Origin: Clitoria ternatea
Lineage: Eukaryota > Streptophyta > Magnoliopsida > Fabales > Fabaceae
Assembly (NCBI GenBank): GCA_037962975.1
Contig: CM075670.1
Coordinates: forward strand, 147,750,501-147,814,500
Length of the DNA: 64,000 bases
Direction of reading: 5' to 3'
Shown: one piece after another, positions 1 through 9,398 of the stretch
Position numbering within the stretch: position 1 is the first letter of the stretch
How the letters are laid out: each line of letters begins with the position of its first letter
Notes under the pieces: model-generated
The model's database searches: none
What the model was told of the DNA's origin: nothing
The model's input: the letters and a program-made list of their open reading frames with translations, nothing else
Position numbers and translations under genes: made by a program

Positions 1-22
1 AGAACATAACTAAACAGAAAAT

Positions 23-1144
23 CTAATTATCCGGGTTGAAGAAGCGGATTTCTGCAATTTGGTGAGCCAGCTCCTCATAACGCTGCTGCATCATCTCAAA
101 ATGTTGTTGCTCGGTCATGGAAAACTCTTGGATGGAGTTTTCAAGTCGATCGAAGCGGCGATCAAGATGGGCGTAGAGAGATGCAAAAGGGTCAGCTTGT
201 GGGGCAGATGAAGAGGCTGCAGCTTGTGGTTGAGGTGGAGGAGGAGGAGGAGCAGGTGCTTCTTCAGCAGGAGCTTGGAAGGGAATGTTGGCATAAACGC
301 CCTCCATGCGTGAGTACCATGCTCCATTTGAGAAAACAAGACCCATTTTGGTGAGGTGATGGGTGCCAATGCAAGCTCTAGGGGGCACTTTCTCAGAGAG
401 TTCCCCTGCTAAATCTACTCCACAGAATTTGAAAATTTTGGTGAGGAGGATACCATAAGGGAGCTTTTGCTGGTCCTTGGCATGGCGCATGTGGAATTTG
501 ATCAACTGAACCCAGTTGATCTCTTTATGGTTCAGCATGGCCCACATTAAGAGGACATCATCCTCTTCAACCAGAGCATAGTTCCCACCACGGGGAACAA
601 TCATCTTGACCAAGAAGAAGTGGAGCAGGCGGTTGTTCATGGTCAAGTGGCCAACTAATTTGTGGTTACTCCTAGGACGGTCAGCTTTCCATAAAGATTG
701 GCGAGCAGTAAGAGCATTGAAGCCCCATTCATCCTCAGGTTCGCCTCCATCAAAGTCAGCGTTGTTGAGGGGAAGTTTGGAAATCTCTGCAAACTGGGCA
801 TTAGAGAGTTTGATGGTGGTGTTTTTCACCTTGGATTCAACCATCCCATTGACAAGGCGGAGGTTACAGTAGAATACTCTCATGAGCTCAGGATAGTATT
901 CTTCTTCTTTGAGGGATAGGAAGGGGAAGAGGTTGTAGTGGTTGAGGCTTTGGGTGAAGGTAAGGCTTGGATTGTCAAAAGTGTCAGCAACGGTATAATG
1001 AGGGGTCATAATCTCCTTTTCAGAAAAATTCTTCATAAAATTCTGAAGGTCTCTAGGAGAAGAGAAAAACCTTGAGAAGTCAAGGGGATTATGAGCTTGA
1101 GCAGTAGAGGACCTAGCCCTTTTGACATTCCTTGAGGTAGACAT
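23..1144 (-). CDS. Sirevirus ORF3 (env-position) protein of element A, 373 aa
   Basis: This is the third ORF of the element, downstream of pol where SIRE1-type elements carry an 'env-like' gene. Residues 1-20 are basic (KRAR motif). Residues about 20-275 form a compact conserved region resembling the putative plant transposon protein domain found in many legume ORFs; I assign this from memory. Residues about 290-315 are a proline/alanine/serine linker, followed by a charged heptad-rich segment (about 325-365) likely to form a coiled coil. I see no signal peptide and no convincing transmembrane segment, so membrane-fusion activity is not supported. The ATG at 1144 is chosen because it lies about 107 bp after a TATA box (1251-1258) and matches the start in element B. 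The function is unknown. Confidence 0.85.
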   Translation of the reverse strand: MSTSRNVKRARSSTAQAHNPLDFSRFFSSPRDLQNFMKNFSEKEIMTPHYTVADTFDNPSLTFTQSLNHYNLFPFLSLKEEEYYPELMRVFYCNLRLVNGMVESKVKNTTIKLSNAQFAEISKLPLNNADFDGGEPEDEWGFNALTARQSLWKADRPRSNHKLVGHLTMNNRLLHFFLVKMIVPRGGNYALVEEDDVLLMWAMLNHKEINWVQLIKFHMRHAKDQQKLPYGILLTKIFKFCGVDLAGELSEKVPPRACIGTHHLTKMGLVFSNGAWYSRMEGVYANIPFQAPAEEAPAPPPPPPQPQAAASSSAPQADPFASLYAHLDRRFDRLENSIQEFSMTEQQHFEMMQQRYEELAHQIAEIRFFNPDN

Positions 1145-1250
1145 GGTGAAAAATGCTAAAAGAGGAGATGAAGAGAGATGAGTGCTAGAGAGTTTTGGAG
1201 AGGTTTGGGAGAAAGGAGGCAGTGTGAGATGAGAAGGTGAATGAGGGGGT

Positions 1251-1258
1251 ATATATAG
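1251..1258 (-). promoter_or_regulatory. TATA box of the putative internal ORF3 promoter, element A
   Basis: The minus strand reads CTATATATACCCCC here, about 107 bp before the ORF3 ATG and followed by a pyrimidine-rich leader. The matching place in element B (35208-35215) has CTATAAAT, the same octamer as the LTR TATA box. A promoter function is inferred. Confidence 0.6.
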
Positions 1259-1374
1259 TTAAAAATTAGGTTTAGGAAGGAGGAAAGAGAGTTTAGGAAG
1301 GAGTGAAGTGAGTTAAGAGAGGGAGAGTTTCGAGTGAGCCTAGGGAGTTGCATTTGACTCTGCAGAACGCAGAC

Positions 1375-1705
1375 TAATCGATTACGTGGCAGGGGGTAAT
1401 CGATTAGATCACTGTTTCTGGGGAATTCCAAACGTTCCATACAGATGGTAATCGATTATAGGCTTAGGGTAATCGATTAGTTTAGAAACAGAAACGTCCT
1501 AATCGATTGGGGCAAGGTGGTAATCGATTATGCAGAAGAGGAAACGTTTTGAACTTGAAACAGAATCTTCGTAATTGATTATGGATCATGTATAATCGAT
1601 TATCTTTGAAACAGAATGATTGTAATCGATTATGGGTGTGCTATAATCGATTAGCTTAGAAACAGAAGCTTAGTAATCGATTGGGAATAACAATGTAATC
1701 GATTA
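1375..1705 (-). repeat. Array of paired TAATCGATTA palindromes in the pol-ORF3 spacer, element A
   Basis: Twelve copies of the 10-bp palindrome TAATCGATTA or a one-base variant are arranged as six pairs. Start-to-start distance within pairs is 21-22 bp. Neighbouring pairs are separated by a conserved GAAACAGAA-containing linker. The array begins 116 bp upstream of the ORF3 TATA octamer. The same motif and the same pair spacing fill the U3 of this element's LTR. Confidence 0.9.
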
Positions 1706-1806
1706 TGAAGTCAAAAACTTCAAACATATCAAACAGCAAGGTTCCAAACATGAAATGTGATATATACCATGCATTATGCCATTCAACAAGGTTCTTATCA
1801 AAAGAT

Positions 1807-4800
1807 TCAAACATAACTGGACATGTCAAGAATGCCTAGCTCTCTTCTTATGTGAATGAATTGCTCTCTAGCCAAGGGTTTTGTGAAAATATCCGCTAGT
1901 TGCCTAGAGGTTTCTACATGTTCAAGTACACAATCCCCTTTTAACACATGATCTCTAATAAAGTGATGCCTAATCTCAATGTGTTTGGTTCTAGAGTGCA
2001 TTACTGGATTCTTGGAGATGTTAATGGCACTTGTATTATCACATTTAATGGGGACTTTATTCAAGGTAATACCAAAATCAAGAAGTTGTTGTCTCATCCA
2101 AAGAATTTGAGCACAACAACTACCAGCTGCTACATATTCTGCCTCAGCTGTTGACAATGCAACACTTGCTTGTTTCTTGCTATGCCAAGAAAAAAGGGAA
2201 CTACCAAGCAAATGGCATGTACCACTAGTGCTTTTTCTATCAAGCTTACACCCCGCAAAGTCGGAATCAGAATATCCTAAAAGATTACATTCAACGCCTT
2301 TGGGATACCATAAACCAACATTTTGAGTACCCACAAGATATTTCAAAATTCTTTTTACGGCAGTCAAATGTGATTCTTTAGGACATGCTTGATATCTAGC
2401 ACACATGCATACCGCAAACATAATATCAGGTCTACTCGCAGTTAAATACAGTAAGGATCCAATCATACCTCGATATTTGGTGATTTCAATGTCCTTACCC
2501 TTTTCATCTTTGTCTAGATAGCAGGATGTGCTCATGGGTGTAGCTATCTCGTTTGCCTTGTCCATTCCAAACCTTTTAAGTAGTTCCTTACAGTATTTGG
2601 TTTGGCTAATGAACGTTCCATCAATGGCTTGTTTTATTTGTAGTCCAAGGAAGAAGGTGAGTTCTCCCATCAAGGACATTTCAAACTCATTCTGCATAAT
2701 CTTGGCAAATTCTTGACAAAGATTTTCATTAGTAGCACCAAATATTATGTCATCTACATAAATCTGTACCAAGAGGATGTCATTTTGTTTGCGTTTTATA
2801 AACAATATAGTATCAACCTTTCCTCTTTCAAAGTTGTGTTCTAAAAGGAATTTGCTTAATCTTTCATACCAAGCTCTTGGAGCTTGCTTCAAACCATATA
2901 AGGCTTTTCTCAATTTGAAGACATGATTTGGAAATATATGATTTTCAAAACCGGGAGGTTGATCTACATAGACTTCTTCTTGAATGTAGCCGTTTAAGAA
3001 CGCACTTTTGACATCCATTTGATACAGTTTGAAATCCATACAACATGCAAAAGCTAGCAATAATCTAATGGCTTCTAACCTAGCTACGGGAGCATATGTT
3101 TCTTCATAGTCTATTCCTTCTTCTTGGTTGTATCCCTTTGCAACTAGTCTAGCTTTGTTCCTAGTTATTATACCGTTTTCATCTAGCTTATTTCTAAAAA
3201 CCCATTTGGTGCCTATTATTAGATGATTATTGGGTCTTGGCACAAGTTCCCAAACTTCATTTCTTTCAAATTGGTTTAACTCTTCTTGCATGGCCAACAT
3301 CCAATGTTCATCAATAATGGCTTCATCAATATTTTTGGGTTCTATTTGGGATGCAAAAGCCAAGTGATTGCATGTATTTCTAATGGCGTTTCGAGTACTT
3401 ACCCCTGTGGTTATTTCTCCAATGATTTTGTCCAAGGGATGATCCTTCAATGTTACCCAATCTTGTTGTCTCTCAATTTGTGTTGCACCTCCATCATTGT
3501 TGACTTCTTCTTCTTTGTCTTGCAAGTTCATTTCTTGGAAGGTACCTACAAGATCATCAACATCTTCCTTTCTCGGAGGGTTATGGCTATTTTCGTCAAA
3601 TTTGACATGAATAGATTCCTCGATAGTATTTGTTTGTTTGTTGAAGAGTCTATAAGATTTACTTGATTGAGAATATCCTAGGAATATTGCCTCATCAGAT
3701 TTTGCATCAAACTTTCCTAGATTATCCTTTCCATTGTTGAGCACAAAACATTTACATCCGAAAATATGAAAGTATGCAATGTTGGGTTTTCTACCCTTGT
3801 AAAGCTCATAGGGGGTTTTCTTTAAAATAGGCCTTATCAAACATCTATTCATAACATAACACGCGGTGTTTACCGCATCGGCCCAAAAATGTTTTGCAAT
3901 ATTGTTTTCATTTAGCATGGTTCTAGCAAGCTCCACAAAGGATCTATTCTTTCTTTCAACTACTCCATTTTGTTGTGGAGTTCTAGGAGCTGAGAAGTTG
4001 TGATTAATACCATGTTTTTCGCAAAACTTTTCAAAAGATTGATTTTCAAATTCTCCCCCATGATCGGTTCTAATGGATGCGATTTTTGAGTTTTGCTCAT
4101 TTTGGATAATCTTTGCAAGTTTCTTGAATGCATGATATGCTTTATTTTTATGAGCAAGAAACAATGTCCATGTATATCTTGAATAGTCATCTACTATAAC
4201 TAGACCATAGTAATTACCTCCAAAGCTTTTGATTTTGGATGGTCCAAATAAGTCCATGTGTAAAAGTTGTAAAGGCCTTTGAGTAGAAACAATGTTTTTG
4301 GATTGAAAAGATGCCTTTACTTGTTTTCCCTTTTGGCATGCATCACAAAATCTATTTTCAAATTTAAGCTTTGGTAGACCAATTACTAAATCTTTAGAAA
4401 CAAGTTTGTTCAAGTGGTCTACATGTATATGAGCTATTCTTCTATGCCATAGCCATGTTTCATCCTCTTTTGAAATGAAGCATTGTTCATCATTTGTAGA
4501 CAAACTATCCATATCAATCATGTAAATATTATCAATTCTTTGGCCTACAAACTTAATTTCCTTATTGGTCTTATGCTCAATTATGCAACAATTTGATTCA
4601 AACAAAACTCTATATCCTTTGTCACATAATTGACTTATGCTTAGTAAATTATGTTTGAGGCCTTCAACATACAATACATCACTTATGGATGTGGAAGAGT
4701 TCTTACCAATATTTCCAATGCCTAGGATTCTTCCCTTAGTGTTGTCTCCATAGGTGACGCTTCCTTTTCGTTTGGGAGTGAATGATGTAAATTTGGTTAT

Positions 4801-4836
4801 GTCTCCCGTCATATGCTTCGAACACCCGCTATCCAA
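1807..4836 (-). CDS. pol: Pol polyprotein of element A (protease, integrase, RT, RNase H), open
   Basis: The frame is open for 1009 codons. An aspartic protease DSG is at the very start (residues 2-4); the preceding residues HWYL show that translation comes from further upstream, since the first codon here is TTG. The integrase zinc region is at about 130-167 (HRRIAHIH ... CDAC). The integrase core has D195, D258 (TDHGGEF) and E294, the D-D-35-E spacing. RT has the YAPVARLEA block and YVDD near residue 690. RNase H lies at about 860-930 (SDSDFAG, STAEAEY). There is no chromodomain, as expected for copia. Pol is in a different frame from gag, and its frame opens only after a TAG at 4870-4872. 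It is almost identical to pol of element B. Confidence 0.95.
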   Translation of the reverse strand: MDSGCSKHMTGDITKFTSFTPKRKGSVTYGDNTKGRILGIGNIGKNSSTSISDVLYVEGLKHNLLSISQLCDKGYRVLFESNCCIIEHKTNKEIKFVGQRIDNIYMIDMDSLSTNDEQCFISKEDETWLWHRRIAHIHVDHLNKLVSKDLVIGLPKLKFENRFCDACQKGKQVKASFQSKNIVSTQRPLQLLHMDLFGPSKIKSFGGNYYGLVIVDDYSRYTWTLFLAHKNKAYHAFKKLAKIIQNEQNSKIASIRTDHGGEFENQSFEKFCEKHGINHNFSAPRTPQQNGVVERKNRSFVELARTMLNENNIAKHFWADAVNTACYVMNRCLIRPILKKTPYELYKGRKPNIAYFHIFGCKCFVLNNGKDNLGKFDAKSDEAIFLGYSQSSKSYRLFNKQTNTIEESIHVKFDENSHNPPRKEDVDDLVGTFQEMNLQDKEEEVNNDGGATQIERQQDWVTLKDHPLDKIIGEITTGVSTRNAIRNTCNHLAFASQIEPKNIDEAIIDEHWMLAMQEELNQFERNEVWELVPRPNNHLIIGTKWVFRNKLDENGIITRNKARLVAKGYNQEEGIDYEETYAPVARLEAIRLLLAFACCMDFKLYQMDVKSAFLNGYIQEEVYVDQPPGFENHIFPNHVFKLRKALYGLKQAPRAWYERLSKFLLEHNFERGKVDTILFIKRKQNDILLVQIYVDDIIFGATNENLCQEFAKIMQNEFEMSLMGELTFFLGLQIKQAIDGTFISQTKYCKELLKRFGMDKANEIATPMSTSCYLDKDEKGKDIEITKYRGMIGSLLYLTASRPDIMFAVCMCARYQACPKESHLTAVKRILKYLVGTQNVGLWYPKGVECNLLGYSDSDFAGCKLDRKSTSGTCHLLGSSLFSWHSKKQASVALSTAEAEYVAAGSCCAQILWMRQQLLDFGITLNKVPIKCDNTSAINISKNPVMHSRTKHIEIRHHFIRDHVLKGDCVLEHVETSRQLADIFTKPLAREQFIHIRRELGILDMSSYV

Positions 4837-4869
4837 GTACCAATGGGTGTTGCTTGCCTTGAAGCATAC

Positions 4870-4885
4870 CTACAAAACAAAATCA
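4870..4885 (-). other. Closed gag-pol boundary with acceptor-like tract, element A
   Basis: On the minus strand gag ends at TGA (4885-4883). Ten T/G bases follow, then TAG (4872-4870) in the pol frame, after which pol is open. The stretch TGATTTTGTTTTGTAG resembles a plant 3' splice site. Elements B and E have the same tract, except that E lacks the TGA. A single frameshift could not join the two ORFs, because the gag frame closes before the pol frame opens. Confidence 0.7.
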
Positions 4886-6553
4886 TTTTAGAGAACTAGG
4901 TACCCATTTTATGTTGGGTCCTTTAAGGTTAGCTTGTGGGAACGTTCCTTTGGGAACCCACATCTTTCTTAAGACCTTTGGTCCTAGTTTCCTAACACTA
5001 CACTTATATGCACTATGTCCTTTGGTACCACAATGATTGCATTTCATAAAAGGTGAGGAGGATTTGCTTGGTGGTGCAAAGAAGTTTTTGTAGTGCTTCT
5101 CCATTTTATGATTACTATGTTCTTGGTCATATCCTAGACCAGTTTTACTAAACATGCATTTTTGTTGCCCAAGTAGGATATTCAAATTATCTCTTCCATT
5201 AGTGAATTTCTCTAGTGTCCTATTTAGGTCTTCAACCTTGGTTTCTAACACAATGCACTTCTTTGCAAAATCACAAGGTTTATCCCTAGAGCATGTTTGA
5301 ACTTTCTCTAGTTCTTCTTTTAAGCTCTCATTTTCTTTACATACTTCCATGAGATGCAATTCAAGAGTATCACTAGTTTTCCTAGATGCTTTGAGTTTAC
5401 TAGAGATTTTTGTAAATTTATCATATAATTCCTCAAATGCATCTAACAGCTCATTTTTATCTAAGTCAAGAAGATTTACCTCATTTTCTTCTTCTTGATG
5501 ATTTGCCATTAAGCAAAGATTGGCTTGCTCATCTTCCGAGTCGTCGGAGCTGCTCACATCGTTCTCATCCCAAGCAATATAGGCTCTTCTTCTTCTTTGT
5601 TTGTCCTTGCCCTTCTTTTTGAGGTTTGGACAATCGGCTTTGAAGTGCCCTTCCTTGCCACATTCAAAACAGCTTGGTGAAGAGGAAGTTTCATTAGAGG
5701 TAGATTTCTTACCTTGGGGCTTAAAGTTCTTTTGGAACTTTTTGTTCTTCATAAATCTTCCAAATCTTTTTACGAACAGCCCAAACTCTTCTTCTTCATC
5801 TAAGTCACTGCATGATTCTTCCTCATGCATGGAGGTGGCTTTGAGGGCTAGCCCTTTCTTCTTAGTGGATTTTTCCTCTTCCTCGGCTAGCTTCAATGCT
5901 TTAAGTTCTTGCTCTTGTTCTTGCAATTTTCCAAAGAGTGTTGCAAGAGACATTTCATTGATGCTAGGAGATTATTTTATTGCTGTGACAAGAGGTTGCC
6001 ATTCCCTGCTGAGACTTTTCAAAATTTTGTGCACAAGCTCTTTGTTAGTGTACACTTTGCCAAGAGTAATAAGATGGTTAATAATAAGTGTAAACCTTTT
6101 CTGCATATCTACAATAGATTCTCCTGAATTTATCCTAAAGCATTCATATTGGCTAGTAAGACTACTAATCTTTGAGTCCTTTACATCATTAGTACCTTCA
6201 TGGGTTACTTGAAGAGTATCCCACATTTCTTTAGCGGTTTGGCATGTCATTATTCTAAAAAATTCGTCTTGTCCTAAAGCCATGGTAATGAGATTTTTGG
6301 CCTTGTAGCCATATTGGACTTTCTTTTCTTCCTCGCTAGTCCATTCATCTATGGGTTTTTCAACATTCTTGCTATCTATGGTATGCATTGGTATATAGGG
6401 ACCATTTTCAATGGCATTCCATATTCTCAAGTCAATTGATTGAATGAAGATTTTCATTCTCTCTTTCCAAAAGGCATACCCTTCCCTATTGAAAGCGGGA
6501 GGTCTATTTATCGCACCACCCTCGGGAAAAACATTTTGAGAACTTGAGGCCAT
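4883..6553 (-). pseudogene. gag: Gag of element A, one in-frame nonsense codon
   Basis: The reading frame starts with MASSSQNVFPEGG and would encode about 556 residues. The N-terminal two thirds match the copia gag family (a UBN2-like capsid region with WKERMKIF and EEKKVQYGYKAKNLI). A CCHC knuckle, CFECGKEGHFKADC, lies mid-protein, and a second, CNHCGTKGHSAYKC, near the C terminus. Glutamate-rich and lysine-rich stretches lie around the first knuckle. A TAA at 5974-5972 interrupts the frame where element B has a glutamine codon, consistent with one C-to-T change. The rest of the frame is intact. It would package RNA and form virus-like particles in the cytoplasm. Confidence 0.92.
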
Positions 6554-6595
6554 TTAATCTCTTGAAGCTGTTAAGCTTGATCTATCAAGAGTCAA

Positions 6596-6607
6596 GCTCT
6601 GATACCA
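6596..6607 (-). other. Primer-binding site of element A (initiator tRNA-Met)
   Basis: The minus strand reads TGGTATCAGAGC, complementary to the 3' end of plant initiator tRNA-Met, two bases inside the LTR end at 6610. It fixes the element's orientation and LTR boundary. Confidence 0.95.
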
Positions 6608-7386
6608 CTTGTTGTTCAAGTGGCCTCAATACTCAAGAGGGGGGGTGAATTGAGTTATAAAACTTTTGCTTGGAATACCTTTGAAATTGATTTCTATAAC
6701 CAAGTTTATGAGATTATGCAAGTGAAAGCAAGTAACAATGATATGCAATGCACTACAAGAGGTAAGTATTGCTGAGGCAATTTAGCAAATACTTGGTGTG
6801 CAATGTCTAAAGTATAGCAAATTAAGCAAGTTCAAATATGTTCTTCTCAACCAAGCAATACCAATCAACAAATATGCAATGTATGGAAGTAAAAGAGTAA
6901 GGAAGAGAAGCTTGCAAACCGATGTAACGAGTTCCACCCAATCCGGTGTACGTCTCGCCTCTAAGCAACCCACTTAGAGGATTTTCCACTATTGTAGACT
7001 AGAGATACAACTTTGAGCAATTGCGGCTTCCTAGTGTCCCACACTCAAGAACCCAATCCTCACAAGTATAAGGGCAACCCACCCAATCTCTCAATCTCAC
7101 AATATCCCAAAGGTTGAGTCCACAACCTTTGTAACCACTCAATCCTAGAGTGAACAACCACTCAACCTAGAGTGAATAACTTGTGTGTTTGGAGTTTGTG
7201 TTTACAATCAATATACTCTCTTAATAGAGCAGATATACAAGTGAAAAGCTCTCCAAATTCTAATCTCTCAAGATGAGAGGATATACAAGTGAAAGTACAA
7301 TATGCAAGAAATAGGCTTACAAGACACAAAATAGAGCTATGAATTGTTGCTTCTTGGTTGTGTGTTTGTGCTTGTCTTCCTCTTCA

Positions 7387-7394
7387 ATTTATAG
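7387..7394 (-). promoter_or_regulatory. LTR TATA box, element A
   Basis: The minus strand reads CTATAAAT. It lies 118 bp downstream of the nearest palindrome of the U3 array, the same distance as in both LTRs of element B (TATA at 32829-32836 and 41347-41354). Confidence 0.75.
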
Positions 7395-7512
7395 AGCCAA
7401 GATAGCTGTTGAGGAGTGCCCTAGTCCATCATAGCCGTTGCAGTTAGTGGAAATTTGAAGAATGGTGGAGACATGACCTGGTTTCCCACTTAAATCTGCT
7501 TTTCCACTAGCG

Positions 7513-7918
7513 TAATCGATTACACCCTCGCGTTGTAATCGATTAGCTTCAAGTCAGAGAGTCACTAATCGATTGTTTCACTTCCTCTAATCGATTAGCA
7601 TCTATACCTGATGCATTTAATTTGTTTTCGCAGCATCCTAATCGATTAGCATGTCTTGCAATCGATTACCTTAAATTCCAGTGGCTTCCTAATCGATTGT
7701 ATAGCTTCCATAATCGATTAGCCATCGTACCTGATGCACTTAGTTCCATTTTTGATTGTTGTAATCGATTAGTCTCTGGTGTATAATCGATTACCTTAAA
7801 TTCCAGTGGCTTCCTAATCGATTGTTCAGCTCCCTAATCGATTAGCTTTCATCCCTGATGCAATTTCTTCCAAAACAGAGAGCTCCTAATCGATTAGCAT
7901 CTATGGCCTAATCGATTA
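7513..7918 (-). repeat. U3 array of paired TAATCGATTA palindromes, element A
   Basis: Fourteen palindromes form seven pairs with start-to-start distances of 20-23 bp inside pairs. Pair starts are alternately about 51-54 and 71-73 bp apart, giving a higher-order unit of about 125 bp that includes a CCTGATGCA-type linker. The position just upstream of the TATA box suggests an enhancer made of dimer sites; this is inferred. Confidence 0.92.
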
Positions 7919-8042
7919 GCTTCGCTGTTACTTCAATTCTGATTTCATGTCTTTGTTTTTGCATTGTTTCTTCAAGAGTACTTGTCATTATCAAAATCCT
8001 TGCATATCTTTTGGACCTGTTAACATATTCAAACACAGAAGT

Positions 8043-9300
8043 GGCCATTATCAAGTGTTTAATGGAGGCTGAGTCAGGGGTGTGACGCATAGCGTCAGCA
8101 CCCTTGCTCAGCCCTATAAATAGGGCCATCCAACACCATTCATCCTATCCCATCCCATTCCATAGCATTTCTTTTCTCTCTTGTGCTCGACTTTGAGTAC
8201 TTCTTTTGTGAGTTGTAGTTCTAGAATAGTTTTCTAGATACTTGAGTGTGTTTCGGTGTATTGTGATCATTGTATCGTGAAGTTCCCATCGTCTTCGTAA
8301 TGTCAAAATCTGTAAGTGTTGTTTCTACTTTCACCATGTGTAACTAATTTGTTTATGTTGGAATTGGTGAACTAATCTATTGAGTATAATGTTGTGAATT
8401 CGACCTCTGCATGTTTATGATTCAAGTCCATGTTAGTATTTTAACCTTTTATTAATATGAACGTCAAACGGGAGAATGATTTTCATGTGTATTGAAACTT
8501 GTTTTATTAGTATGAATGTCAAACGGGAGAATGATTGTTCATGCCGTATTGAAACTTGTTTTGACGAAAGTAAAAAGTTGGAATACCCTTGGTATCTCAA
8601 TTCTATAGGGGTTGTTAACCATTGTTGCCATAAGGCCAGGTCTTAATGCAAGTTTTTACTGAGAAAGCTCACGAGGGATCGGACTTTACGGTGAATTCTT
8701 AGAATTTATATCACGAGGGATCGGTTATAATGATTTTAAGCTGCAATGACATGAAACTTGATGATTAAATATGCATGTCTTGAGTTCCTCATTGTTATTC
8801 TAGATTAGGGATCCAATTTCCAACATAATTTGTTTATCTGTGTTTATCTCAAGTATCTTACCTATTCTAGATTGCAACTCGATTTTTTAGATAGATTTTA
8901 TTTTCTTTTATCTTATGAACCACTCAATCATGCTATCCTGTGAATATTGTATAAATTGTATATAAATTATTCTTTTGTTTATAACTTCCTTCCCATTTAC
9001 CATAGTAAATAGAAAATTACTGTTATTATTGGACTTTCAATCCTAGTGGAACGATATCTAAATTTTGAAAACTACAAACGATTGGTGCGCTTGCCAATTA
9101 ACAAACCCGGTGGTGGAAAAGAACTGTTGAGATGCTATCGCCGGGTTAACAAAGATATGAGAGGGTGAGATTAAAAGATTATTTTTCAATCAGAGTCAGC
9201 GGAAGAATTCATTTAATTTAATCATTGGCCGATTGATTTCCAAGAGGAGGAATTTCATAAAAATGTGGAATGTAATTTATATAGCCTAGAGGTTCAATAT
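8043..9300 (+). mobile_element. LTR and leader remnant of an unidentified retroelement
   Basis: No coding region is visible. A TATA-like CTATAAATAG near 8115 is followed by a pyrimidine-rich leader typical of an LTR R region. A direct duplication of about 64 bp containing GTCAAACGGGAGAATGAT lies at about 8460-8570. CACGAGGGATCGG occurs twice (about 8672 and 8713). Near 9080 the text GATTGGTGCGCTTGCC resembles the LTR-to-PBS junction seen in Tat/Ogre-type elements. The sequence breaks off near 9300 at LTR F. The family assignment is weak. Confidence 0.35.
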
Positions 9301-9398
9301 ATACTCCTCAATGCTTCAAAATAAGGTTTAAAGAAGGAATAATGCATAGGAATAAAACCCATTTAAAATAAAAATTTTAGTGGAGCATCAGGTGCCAC

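Larger units (their letters stand above)
1..8037 (-). mobile_element. Element A: Sirevirus-type Ty1/copia retrotransposon, 3' end outside window
   Basis: Read on the minus strand, the order is 5' LTR (8037-6610), PBS, gag, pol, a spacer with palindrome array and TATA box, then ORF3 ending 23 bases from the window edge. The domain order protease-integrase-RT-RNase H is that of Ty1/copia. The extra ORF after pol and the two-knuckle gag are typical of Sireviruses such as soybean SIRE1, which I name from general knowledge. By comparison with complete element B, about 0.5 kb of 3' untranslated region and the 3' LTR lie left of position 1. The expected target-site duplicate on the right would be GAAGT at 8038-8042; its partner is not visible. 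Pol and ORF3 are open, and gag has one nonsense codon, so the copy is young but probably not autonomous. Confidence 0.93.
6610..8037 (-). repeat. 5' LTR of element A
   Basis: The LTR is 1428 bp and on the plus strand runs from TGTTGTTCAAGTGG to ATTCAAACACA. In transcriptional order it holds a U3 with fourteen TAATCGATTA-type palindromes (7918-7513), a TATA box (7394-7387) and an R-U5 region with short pyrimidine and CAACC-type repeats. It is related to the LTRs of B (32056-33477, 40576-41995) and more distantly to that of E. Confidence 0.95.

Noticed and set aside
115..369. Leucine- and histidine-rich frames overlapping ORF3 (also 34081-34326)
   Set aside because: They are shadow frames of the proline/glutamine-coding part of ORF3.
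69..1144. Classical retroviral envelope gene
   Set aside because: No signal peptide, no membrane anchor and no cysteine-rich ectodomain are visible in ORF3.
5000..5953. Separate downstream gene starting at MSLATLFGKL
   Set aside because: It is the C-terminal part of the element A gag, separated only by one nonsense codon from the N-terminal part in the same frame.
7513..7918. CRISPR-like regular short repeats
   Set aside because: Repeats are 10-bp palindromes in a plant LTR with variable short spacers and no cas genes. They are LTR regulatory repeats.
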